From assembly GCA_947501325.1 (NCBI GenBank), contig CANMVC010000001.1, forward strand, positions 682,001 to 746,000: 64,000 bases of DNA, read 5' to 3'. The position numbers were made by a program, and so were the translations under genes. The notes beneath the pieces were generated by a model that saw nothing but the letters and a program-made list of their open reading frames with translations, did no database searches and was not told where the DNA came from. This document shows positions 1-7,438 of the stretch, piece after piece. This stretch comes from an uncultured Sphingomonadaceae bacterium (GTDB lineage: Bacteria > Pseudomonadota > Alphaproteobacteria > Sphingomonadales > Sphingomonadaceae). How positions within the stretch are numbered: position 1 is the first letter of the stretch; each line of letters begins with the position of its first letter.

Positions 1-1
1 T

Positions 2-841
2 TCGGACAGCACTAACGCCAAGATGGAAGCGCAGATGAAAAAGGCGGTCTCTGCCCGCCGCAAAACGCGTCGTCCAACTGGCGAAACGCTCTCGAAAATG
101 GACATGCTTGCCATCCGGTTGGATCGGACAGGTAAAGAATGGTCCATTAAGCAGTTTTTTATCGTCTGTGGCGGACTTTTTGCTGTCGTTGCTGCCGGTC
201 TGTTTTTCCAGGGTGCGCCGGCGTTACTATGCCTGTTTGGCGGTTTGGCGATTGGTTTTGGCCTCCCCCATATGATTGTCGGTTTCTTGATTGGACGGCG
301 TGTGGCAAAATTTACGGCCTCCTTTCCCGACGCCATCGAGCTGTTGGTTCGCGGCCTTCGTTCCGGTCTGCCGGTAACCGAAACCATCGGCGTGGTCGCC
401 AAGGAAGTTGACGGCCCTGTCGGCGAAGAATTTGGTAAGGTTGTTGACCGGATCAAAATTGGCCGAACAATGGAAGACGCGTTGGGCGAAAGCGCAAAGC
501 GGCTTGATACGCCCGAATTCAAGTTTTTCTGTATCACACTAGCAATCCAGCGTGAAACCGGTGGTAACTTGGCGGAAACGCTAGCGAACCTGGCCGATGT
601 GCTGCGTAAACGTGGCCAGATGAAACTAAAGATCAAGGCGATGTCATCGGAATCGAAAGCATCGGCCTATATCGTTGGTTCCTTGCCATTTATTGTCTTC
701 GCATTGGTGTGGTCGGTTAATCCTACCTATCTTGCAGGATTCTTTTACGAAGAGCGTCTGATCATAGCGGGATTGGGCGGTCTGACATGGATGAGCATTG
801 GCGTGTTCATCATGGCCAAAATGGTCAACTTTGAAATCTAA
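2..841 (+). CDS. tadB: TadB, tight-adherence pilus inner-membrane protein (5' partial)
   Basis: Type II secretion F-domain protein. TadB pairs with TadC to form the inner-membrane platform on which the TadA ATPase assembles Flp pili. The frame is open to the left edge of the window, so the true start lies outside; 272 residues follow the first visible Met at 23. Seen: a hydrophobic stretch near residues 48-75 of the visible part, then the cytoplasmic F domain with GLRSGLPVTETIGVVAKE and RETGGNLAETLANLADVLR, then two C-terminal membrane segments. The F-domain motif order and the C-terminal membrane pair are typical of TadB. tadC follows after 17 bp, as in tad operons. Identification is firm; only the N-terminus is missing. 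Confidence 0.93.
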   Translation, partial: SDSTNAKMEAQMKKAVSARRKTRRPTGETLSKMDMLAIRLDRTGKEWSIKQFFIVCGGLFAVVAAGLFFQGAPALLCLFGGLAIGFGLPHMIVGFLIGRRVAKFTASFPDAIELLVRGLRSGLPVTETIGVVAKEVDGPVGEEFGKVVDRIKIGRTMEDALGESAKRLDTPEFKFFCITLAIQRETGGNLAETLANLADVLRKRGQMKLKIKAMSSESKASAYIVGSLPFIVFALVWSVNPTYLAGFFYEERLIIAGLGGLTWMSIGVFIMAKMVNFEI

Positions 842-858
842 GCTGAAGGTATGATGCA

Positions 859-1848
859 ATGACCCAAGCTGGCGGTCCAACTTTACTGGGAATAGATGTC
901 CTCTGGGTGGCAACCATATTGGCTGCTGTCGCAACAATTGCTGTGATATTCGCAATTTATGCAGCGGTCACGGTTCGTGATCCTATGGCCAAGCGGGTAA
1001 AATCGCTTAATGAGCGGCGCGAGCAGCTCAAGGCCGGTATCACAGCATCGACCACGAAAAAGCGCGCCAAACTCATTCAGCAAAATGACACGACAGACCG
1101 TATGCGCGGTCTGCTGTCGGGCCTCAAGGTTTTGCAGGACGATCAACTCAAAGAATCGCAACAGAGACTGGCACAAGCCGGTATTCGTTCGAAAGATTTG
1201 GCCTATGCTGTTATTTTCAGTCGACTGGTGCTTCCCATTGTTCTGGGTGGCGGTGCCGCTCTGGCCCTATATGGCTTTGACTATATGCCCGACTGGACAC
1301 CGGTCAAGAAATTCGGTGCCTTTGCCGGTGCCGTGATTTTGGGTTACAAGGGTGCCGATATTTATCTCAATAACCTTATCTCCAAGAGAACGGATTTGGT
1401 TCGCAAGGGCCTACCGGACGCCATCGATTTGCTGGTTATCTGCGCCGAAGCTGGCTTGACCGTCGATGCCGCGTTCTCGCGGGTGGCCAAGGAACTGGGC
1501 GATGCCTATCCCGAACTGGCGGACGAGTTTTCACTGACATCGATCGAATTGGGCTTCCTTACCGAACGCCGTCAGGCCTTTGAAAACTTGGCCTATCGTG
1601 TGGCGTTGGAACATGTCAAAGGCGTGGTCACCACAATGATCCAGACCGAAAAATACGGTACGCCGCTGGCGTCAGCTTTGCGGGTGCTATCAGCTGAATT
1701 CCGGAATGACCGGATGATGCGGGCCGAAGAAAAAGCCGCGCGTCTGCCAGCGATCATGACCATCCCGCTGATTCTGTTCATTCTGCCAACGCTGTTTATC
1801 GTGATCCTCGGCCCTGCAGCCTGTTCGATCTCGGATACCATGTTGTAG
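859..1848 (+). CDS. tadC: TadC, tight-adherence pilus inner-membrane protein
   Basis: Partner of TadB in the Flp pilus assembly platform. 329 residues. An N-terminal membrane segment (about residues 14-35) is followed by a basic cytoplasmic stretch, two membrane segments (about 115-170), the F domain with LPDAIDLLVICAEAGLTVDA and TEKYGTPLASALRVLSAEFR, and a C-terminal hydrophobic segment. It starts 17 bp after tadB and is the last gene of the operon, because a strong hairpin terminator begins 25 bp after its stop. The upstream tad genes lie outside the window. Confidence 0.93.
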   Translation: MTQAGGPTLLGIDVLWVATILAAVATIAVIFAIYAAVTVRDPMAKRVKSLNERREQLKAGITASTTKKRAKLIQQNDTTDRMRGLLSGLKVLQDDQLKESQQRLAQAGIRSKDLAYAVIFSRLVLPIVLGGGAALALYGFDYMPDWTPVKKFGAFAGAVILGYKGADIYLNNLISKRTDLVRKGLPDAIDLLVICAEAGLTVDAAFSRVAKELGDAYPELADEFSLTSIELGFLTERRQAFENLAYRVALEHVKGVVTTMIQTEKYGTPLASALRVLSAEFRNDRMMRAEEKAARLPAIMTIPLILFILPTLFIVILGPAACSISDTML

Positions 1849-1872
1849 CGAAGATCACAGACCTCAAAAAAC

Positions 1873-1904
1873 AAAAGAGCGGCCTTCAACAGCCGCTCTT
1901 TTTT
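1873..1904 (+). terminator. Rho-independent terminator after tadC
   Basis: GC-rich inverted repeat (agagcggc / gccgctct, 8-nt loop) followed by a run of eight T. It sits between tadC (plus) and the convergent marR (minus). The A-rich left flank also lets it act on the opposite strand. Confidence 0.85.
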
Positions 1905-1930
1905 GTTGGGATGCCTATCGAGACAAGCGC

Positions 1931-2374
1931 TTAATCGCCTGCAATATCATCCGCTGATTGCTTGATCTTCGCGAGCATTGTCGACAATTGCCGCTGATCT
2001 TCTGCCGTTAAGACCGCCATGATTTTCTTTTCCATCACTTCTGCCGCTGGCATGATCTGATCATAGAGATCCCGGCCCGTCTGGCTGAGCAACAAGTGAT
2101 GCGAGCGGCCATCGGCATTATTCGGGCTGCGGCCCAGCAACTCGCGATCGACCAGTGTTTTGACCGCGCGATTGACCGTGACCTTGTCCATCAGCGTCGC
2201 CTCGACAAGCTGCCGCTGGGTAGAGGCGCCGCGACTGCCCAAAACGGCCATCACCCTCCACTCGGGTATTTTCAGGCCGAAACGGCTCTTATACTCGTTG
2301 GAAATCAGATCGCTAACCGCATTGGATGCAGTGGACAATTGATAGGGAATGAAATCATCAAGATTTGTGGTCAT
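1931..2374 (-). CDS. MarR-family transcriptional regulator
   Basis: Winged-helix repressor family that usually responds to small aromatic ligands. 147 residues, a normal MarR length, with the recognition-helix region STQRQLVEATLMDKVTVNRA and the wing LGRSPNNADGRSHHLLLS. The start codon lies 9 bp after the stop of the TonB receptor gene, so it is the last gene of an apparent maiA-receptor-marR operon on the minus strand. Inference: it may autoregulate this operon in response to an imported aromatic compound. No operator was identified. Confidence 0.88.
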   Translation of the reverse strand: MTTNLDDFIPYQLSTASNAVSDLISNEYKSRFGLKIPEWRVMAVLGSRGASTQRQLVEATLMDKVTVNRAVKTLVDRELLGRSPNNADGRSHHLLLSQTGRDLYDQIMPAAEVMEKKIMAVLTAEDQRQLSTMLAKIKQSADDIAGD

Positions 2375-2383
2375 AAGTAATAT

Positions 2384-4474
2384 TTATTCAATTCTGGTTC
2401 GAAGTCCAATCCAAAATGTCCTTGGAAAGGCCCGTTCGATAATATTGCTGCTACTAATCGCCGTCTCTACCCGCGCGTCGAACAGATTTTCAACCCGCCC
2501 TTCGACCAACAGACGATCATTCACTGCAAAAGCCAGACGGCCATCAACCGTGAACGCATCGTCCAACCGCCGGGAGTTCTGGTCATCTTCGAACTGATTG
2601 CCAATATAGCGCAGCGAGACCGCGGCACCGGTGCCGTTTTCCTGCTCCCAAAACAGGCTGGCGGAAGCATTGTGCTCCGGTATTTGTGCCGGACGCAATC
2701 CATCAACTGCTGCAGCATCGCCAGAGGCATTTACTTCGGCATCTACATAGGAATAGGCGGCCCGGGCAGACAGATTCTCCACAAGACTGCTCAAGTCAAA
2801 TTCGGTGTCGATTTCGATCCCTTTCGACTCGATGGAATCCAGATTCTGACGCTGGCGGAATACCCCTGCCCCGGATACGAAACCCACTCCGGGAAACAGT
2901 CCCGGTCCGCTGTCGAGCGTGACATTGGCAACGGCATCATCCAGCTCATTATAAAAAACGGTGATCCCGACGGAAACATTTTCACCGTCCCAATCCAGTC
3001 CCAATTCGGCGCCCTTCACCCGCTCCGGTTCCAGCAACTCGTTTGCAGCTGTCGCATCCGGGCCAACTCGGAACGGACGAAACAGTTCGTTGAGGGTTGG
3101 CAAACGCCAGCCAAGATAGGCAGCACCGCGCAAGGTCAACTGATCGGTCGCGTCAAACGCAAAGCCTCCGCGAGCCGTGAATTCGGTTCCGTCGCGATTT
3201 TCGAATTGGGCATCGGTTCGTACGGAACCCGGGAACGGATTGATGAGTTCAATCTCTCTACGGAATCCATCATCAATGGTCCAAAAGTCAATACGCCCAC
3301 CACCGGTCAGCGTAAGAGCCTCGGTCGCCTGCACACTGGCCTCGACAAAGGCACCATAGGTGGCGGTCGAACCGCCCGCGTTGCGGCTGCGGCGCGGGGT
3401 ATCATCATCGAGGAAGAAGAAATTCTCGTTCGTTTCCCCTTCCGTCCGCCGCCAGTCGCCGCCGATGCGCAGTTCAACATTGTCACCGACCGGAGGGCGC
3501 ACCTCGAACCGCGCACCAAGTCCGGTCGAGGGCACATTAAACTGTTCAAACACGCGGCTGACGCTGTTGCGATCCGCAGCCACGCCGCCAAAGCTCACGT
3601 CAAAATTGCGGATCTGGACATAGCCGAGGGCCGACCATTGCCAGCCGGTATCAGACCGGTTGACCAGCCGGATGCTGGCATCGGCGCCATCATTATGGTT
3701 TTCGCTAAAGGCAAAACCGCGTTCGCGATCATCGGTAAATGCGCGGACATTGGCCTGTAATTCGGTATTGTCTGTTAGCGGCGCGACATAGCGCACGGCC
3801 AGACCGGCCTGCTCATATTCCGCCTGCCGGTCGACATCGCCGCGCTGGCTTTCGATAATCGGAATGAAACCGTCGCCGCGCGCATAGTTGGCGGAGACGG
3901 TCAGCTGCCCCTGCCCCAGCTCGCGGCCGAAAAGCAAGTCCGCCTCGACGCTGTTGCGGCTGCCATAGGCCGCGCCCAGTTCGATCAGATTGCCGACATC
4001 TTTGCTGAACAGTTCGATGGCTCCGGCAATGGCTCCGGACCCTTCCGAACCACTGCCTCCGCCGCGCGTTATGCGCGCAGAGCTTAGTGCCAGCGCGTCA
4101 TAGCCTGGCCAAGCCACCCAGCCACCAAAGGGGTCGGCTTGCGGAACACCGTCCAGCAGCAGCACAGCGCGCGAAGACGCATTACCGCCCAGACCGCGGA
4201 TGGTGATACCTTGGCTCGTCGGATTGGCAGAGCGCGCATCAGAGCGACGGAATTGCTGGAGCCCGGGAACGGTGCGCAATGCATTCTCAATGCGCTCGTC
4301 TGTGTCCAGCTCGATTTCGATGGTGCTATAGGCATCATCCGCGTCCGGCAGCGGCAGGCCGGTTACGGTAATGCCCTCCGCAGCTTCAGCATCGGCTACA
4401 GTTTCCGCGGCAACCGGAACACTCAAAAGACAAACGGGCGCCACAAGCGGCCACGCCAAAATTGATTTTTTCAT
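2384..4474 (-). CDS. TonB-dependent outer-membrane receptor
   Basis: 696 residues. Signal peptide MKKSILAWPLVAPVCLLSVPVAA, then a plug domain (about residues 30-150) with the typical QGITIRGLGGNASSRAVLLL stretch, then a 22-strand-type barrel ending in an aromatic/charged last strand (FWIGLRTRIE). The family imports siderophores, cobalamin, sugars or aromatic compounds using TonB energy; the plug resembles the BtuB/CirA type but the ligand cannot be read from sequence. Its ATG overlaps the maiA stop by one base (TAATG), indicating translational coupling, and marR follows after 9 bp. This context suggests uptake of a substrate linked to aromatic degradation. Confidence 0.9.
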   Translation of the reverse strand: MKKSILAWPLVAPVCLLSVPVAAETVADAEAAEGITVTGLPLPDADDAYSTIEIELDTDERIENALRTVPGLQQFRRSDARSANPTSQGITIRGLGGNASSRAVLLLDGVPQADPFGGWVAWPGYDALALSSARITRGGGSGSEGSGAIAGAIELFSKDVGNLIELGAAYGSRNSVEADLLFGRELGQGQLTVSANYARGDGFIPIIESQRGDVDRQAEYEQAGLAVRYVAPLTDNTELQANVRAFTDDRERGFAFSENHNDGADASIRLVNRSDTGWQWSALGYVQIRNFDVSFGGVAADRNSVSRVFEQFNVPSTGLGARFEVRPPVGDNVELRIGGDWRRTEGETNENFFFLDDDTPRRSRNAGGSTATYGAFVEASVQATEALTLTGGGRIDFWTIDDGFRREIELINPFPGSVRTDAQFENRDGTEFTARGGFAFDATDQLTLRGAAYLGWRLPTLNELFRPFRVGPDATAANELLEPERVKGAELGLDWDGENVSVGITVFYNELDDAVANVTLDSGPGLFPGVGFVSGAGVFRQRQNLDSIESKGIEIDTEFDLSSLVENLSARAAYSYVDAEVNASGDAAAVDGLRPAQIPEHNASASLFWEQENGTGAAVSLRYIGNQFEDDQNSRRLDDAFTVDGRLAFAVNDRLLVEGRVENLFDARVETAISSSNIIERAFPRTFWIGLRTRIE

Positions 4475-5106
4475 TAGTCTGTTTTTACCTGTTCGGGCGC
4501 TGCGTCATGAAACGCCGCCAATTTATTGCAAGCCGCATCAATGCGCACAAGTTTTGGAAAGGCCGTCATATCGGTTTCAAACCGGCGGCCATTATACATT
4601 TGCGGGACAAGGCAGACATCGGCGAGATTAGGCGCATCGCCGCCAAAAAACCCGGCGTCCGGTGCCATGGCTTCCAGCGCCTTGAACCCCTCGCTGACCC
4701 AATTGCGATACCAGATGTTGATCGCTTCCTGATCCTGTCCCATTTCATGCTTGAGATATTTCATGATCCGCAGGTTATTAACGGGGTGGATGTCGGCCGC
4801 GACGACCAGCGCTTGCGCCAGCGTCCGGCTGCGTTCCAGCGGATCGCTCGATACCATCGCCGGCTCAGGAAATTTTGCATCGAGATAGTCGATAATCGCG
4901 AGCGACTGGGTCAGGTCGTGCCCGTCGATATGCAGCATCGGAATAAAGCCCTGCGGATTGCGCGCGATATAGTCCGCCTGCTTGGTACTGTCGTCGAGCA
5001 AATTGGTCGACACTGACTGATAGGCGACGCCTTTTAAATTGAGCGCAATGCGCACGCGATAACTCGCGGAGCTTCGCCAATAGTCGTAGAGAATGATATC
5101 TGTCAT
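4474..5106 (-). CDS. maiA: Maleylacetoacetate isomerase (zeta-class glutathione S-transferase)
   Basis: Converts maleylacetoacetate to fumarylacetoacetate with glutathione, in the tyrosine/homogentisate or gentisate-type pathways. 210 residues from the chosen start at 5106 (MTDIILYDYWRSS); an upstream in-frame Met at 5220 lies inside a repeat hairpin and gives an implausible N-terminus. The zeta-class active-site motif SSASYRVRIALNLKG is at residues 11-25, and the thioredoxin-like then helical GST domains follow. First gene of the minus-strand operon, overlapping the receptor gene by one base. No other gene of homogentisate breakdown is in the window. Confidence 0.88.
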   Translation of the reverse strand: MTDIILYDYWRSSASYRVRIALNLKGVAYQSVSTNLLDDSTKQADYIARNPQGFIPMLHIDGHDLTQSLAIIDYLDAKFPEPAMVSSDPLERSRTLAQALVVAADIHPVNNLRIMKYLKHEMGQDQEAINIWYRNWVSEGFKALEAMAPDAGFFGGDAPNLADVCLVPQMYNGRRFETDMTAFPKLVRIDAACNKLAAFHDAAPEQVKTD

Positions 5107-5170
5107 GGATCGGCTTGTGCAGAGGACATGGACGAATTGCAAGGGGTGTAGCGACAAGTGACTGATTCCT

Positions 5171-5325
5171 ATCCCCTTGAGGGAGTGGACAGATTTGCTT
5201 GTCAGTTTACTGACTAGCAAATCTTGGTGAGGGGTCGAGAGGGTTTACCGAGCCAACCCCCTCTCCAACTCGACTAGGCAGCAAGCTGGCAAGTCTCCGT
5301 TTCCTCTCCCTCAAGAGGAGAGGAT
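5171..5325. repeat. Small inverted-repeat element (MITE-like candidate) with internal hairpin
   Basis: A 10-bp perfect inverted repeat (cttgagggag at 5176-5185; ctccctcaag at 5306-5315) encloses about 120 bp. Inside it, 5191-5206 and 5209-5224 form a 16-bp stem with a single mismatch and a 2-nt loop. A short palindrome, cctctcc/ggagagg, occupies the right end and touches the RNase E/G stop codon. It fills the gap between two minus-strand operons. It could be a mobile repeat, a BIME-like element or just a terminator cluster; no transposase or obvious target duplication was seen. Confidence 0.45.
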
Positions 5326-6329
5326 TAGCTGACCTGCCCACCTGCGATTGGAATATCTCCTTTGGCCTCGACCGAAACATCCCGCCCGGTGCGCTTTGAT
5401 AGCGCGTCCAGCCAAGCCTGCCGATGGTTCAGCTTCGCCGCGACCGCCGGATGAACGTCGAGCTGCAGGGCACCGGTTCCTTGCGTTCGTTCGGCCTGAC
5501 GCAAAAGCACCAAAGTGGCACTTAACACCTTGTCCGCCTGCATCACTTCCAAAACCGAAGGACCGGTCTTGCGGGCGACAATCTGCATCAAGCCGAAACC
5601 ATTAATCGCCGTACGCTCGCATTTTCCGGCCATGTGCTGATCAAATATCGTGGAGACCTCTGTCCGCTCCGCTTTCGCTTCCAGAGTTGGAAAATCCACG
5701 CCAATGGAACCGCCGATATCAAAGCGCGTCAAAGCCAGTGCCGCCTCTTTGGCTGCGCGTTTCGCCAACTCATAGGGCGCAAGCGGGCCGTCCACATCGA
5801 TCACCGTCATCGCTGGCGTGAGCGAGACAAGCAAACTGCCGCCATCAAAATCGATCCGCCCGGTTTCCGCCTGTTCCATCGCCTCGTTCCAGCCAAAAGC
5901 CGCGAGTCTATCCGGCTCATGCGCCTGGACGGTCCGGACCGGTTCGCCGCTTGCTTCGATAATATCCAGCAGCCTCGGACCCATGGCCAGCGCACTTCCC
6001 TCGGCTGCTGGCCGTGCTTTTGCCCGCTTCGATTGCCCGCCTTTTTCGTCCAGCGCTTCGCGCACAATTTCAACCCGCACTGTCGCACCTTCGGTCAATC
6101 CTTTGGGCAATGGTTGCAGCAGGCATTGCTCGCCGCTTTCCAGCGTCACAATGCCGGATCGTCCCGCCACCCATTGCTCGGTAAATTGCGCATCGACGAT
6201 GGAACCCAGTGTCGCACCAGTGCGATCACGCTCGACCCGGACCGCAACCAATTCACCATCCGCAACGCGCAGCGCCCGGTTTTCACCGATACCGGCTTCA
6301 TAAAGCCAGCCATTCCGGAAATCAGTCAA
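5325..6329 (-). CDS. Minimal ribonuclease E/G-family protein
   Basis: 334 residues, much shorter than RNase G (about 490). An N-terminal S1-like segment (about residues 25-90) has diverged. The DNase I-like catalytic core is recognisable: MTVIDVDGP and GGSIGVDFPTLE align with the segments carrying the two metal-binding Asp of RNase E/G, and AINGFGLMQIVARKTGPSV matches the conserved ING-FG/TRKR region. The CPxCxGxG zinc-link is absent, so tetramer assembly by the classical route is unlikely. Overlaps maf by 8 bp, downstream of infA, an arrangement I associate with sphingomonads. Function inferred as RNA processing or turnover. Confidence 0.72.
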   Translation of the reverse strand: MTDFRNGWLYEAGIGENRALRVADGELVAVRVERDRTGATLGSIVDAQFTEQWVAGRSGIVTLESGEQCLLQPLPKGLTEGATVRVEIVREALDEKGGQSKRAKARPAAEGSALAMGPRLLDIIEASGEPVRTVQAHEPDRLAAFGWNEAMEQAETGRIDFDGGSLLVSLTPAMTVIDVDGPLAPYELAKRAAKEAALALTRFDIGGSIGVDFPTLEAKAERTEVSTIFDQHMAGKCERTAINGFGLMQIVARKTGPSVLEVMQADKVLSATLVLLRQAERTQGTGALQLDVHPAVAAKLNHRQAWLDALSKRTGRDVSVEAKGDIPIAGGQVS

Positions 6330-6891
6330 CAGGATAGCCCGAGGAAATCAGCAGATTGCGGGTCTCATAGAGCGGCAACCCCATGATCCCGCTGAAACTG
6401 CCACTGATTGAAATGACAAAGGCTTCGGCAAGACCCTGAATGGCATAACCACCGGCTTTGCCCTGCCCTTCGCCGGATTGGATATAGGCGTCGATCTCGC
6501 TGTCCTGAAACCGTTTGAACTTGATAATGCTGTCGGACAGTTTCGTCCGCGCAGTGCCGTCTGCTGCGATGACACAGACCGCTGACATGGTATGGTGCCG
6601 CCGCCCGCCCAGGAGCTTCATAAACTGTCGCTGTTCCGCTTCGTCTTCGGCCTTGCCCAGGATACGCCGCCCCACAGCCACAATGGTGTCGCCCGCGATC
6701 AGGACTTCACCATCCTCGCGTGCGACCGCAGCCGCCTTTTCCTGCGCCATGCGTATAACATAGTCGCGCGGAAGCTCGGCCTTCAGGGGTGTTTCATCAA
6801 TGTCAGGAGATGCGATCCGGTCAGGTTTCACGCCCAACCGGCCAAGCAGTTCCAACCGGCGCGGGCTGGATGAGGCGAGCACGAGTTTCAT
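6322..6891 (-). CDS. maf: Maf-family nucleotide pyrophosphatase
   Basis: Hydrolyses non-canonical or modified nucleoside triphosphates. 189 residues, normal for the family. The N-terminal signature LVLASSSPRRLELLGRLG is at residues 3-20, the catalytic-region stretch VLIAGDTIVAVG near 63-74, and KAGGYAIQGLAEAFV in the C-terminal half. It lies between infA (111 bp upstream) and the RNase E/G gene (8-bp overlap), so the last two are translationally coupled. The Maf subfamily (dTTP/UTP or 7-methyl-GTP) is not assigned. Confidence 0.93.
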   Translation of the reverse strand: MKLVLASSSPRRLELLGRLGVKPDRIASPDIDETPLKAELPRDYVIRMAQEKAAAVAREDGEVLIAGDTIVAVGRRILGKAEDEAEQRQFMKLLGGRRHHTMSAVCVIAADGTARTKLSDSIIKFKRFQDSEIDAYIQSGEGQGKAGGYAIQGLAEAFVISISGSFSGIMGLPLYETRNLLISSGYPVD

Positions 6892-6910
6892 CTATTTCGC
6901 AAGCCTCCAA

Positions 6911-6996
6911 TCCGTTCGGGCTGAGCCAGTCGAAGCCATTGCCTAGCATTCTCACCCGGCCTGAAAATGTCCTTCGACAAGCTCAGGACGAACGGA
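6911..6996. repeat. Sphingomonad-type palindromic intergenic repeat (REP/BIME-like)
   Basis: Two inverted copies of one motif: tccgttcgggctgagccag at 6911-6929 and continuing to tcgaag, and its near-complement ccttcgacaagctcaggac at 6971-6989 ending cgaacgga. The consensus ccgttcgtcctgagcttg-tcgaag is a familiar high-copy repeat of sphingomonads and related bacteria (recalled, not searched). It lies in the infA-maf gap and would fold into a long hairpin in the transcript. Confidence 0.7.
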
Positions 6997-7002
6997 ATTT
7001 CG

Positions 7003-7221
7003 TCACTTAAACCGGTAGGTAATACGACCCTTGGTCAGGTCATAGGGCGTGAGTTCCACGAGCACTTCATCGCCCACCAGCACACGGATGCGGTTTTTGC
7101 GCATCTTGCCAGCGGTATGACCAAGGACTTCATGGCCATTTTCCAGTTCGACCCGGAACATCGCGTTGGGGAGTAATTCGCGGATCATCCCCTTCATTTC
7201 CAATAATTCTTCTTTTGCCAT
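7003..7221 (-). CDS. infA: Translation initiation factor IF-1
   Basis: 72 residues, the exact usual size. Single OB fold with the highly conserved [19 protein letters not shown] and [16 protein letters not shown] segments. Binds the 30S A site with IF-2 and IF-3 during initiation. Heads the infA-maf-RNase E/G group on the minus strand. The 217 bp upstream, to the divergent TonB receptor, hold only a weak short inverted repeat (7305-7325) and no promoter I can defend. Confidence 0.97.
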   Translation of the reverse strand: MAKEELLEMKGMIRELLPNAMFRVELENGHEVLGHTAGKMRKNRIRVLVGDEVLVELTPYDLTKGRITYRFK

Positions 7222-7438
7222 TCGGCTTTACTTTATCCCTATTGATTCGGTGTTTTAAAACGTGTTGCGGTGCGCCATAAACCCAATTTTCAAAAAAGGG
7301 AAGGATTTGCTGCGCAGCGGCAAATAGCCTCTCAGGCGGCTTGCGACAAATTATTACAAACATTTGATTGATGACAACCGCACCGCACGGCAGTTTGGAC
7401 GTGTTTCCCCCAATGCCTGAGTTGTTAGAGCTTTAGTA

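Noticed and set aside
2672-3760. 362-residue plus-strand frame over the first TonB receptor
   Set aside because: Antisense shadow; the minus-strand frame has signal peptide, plug and barrel features.
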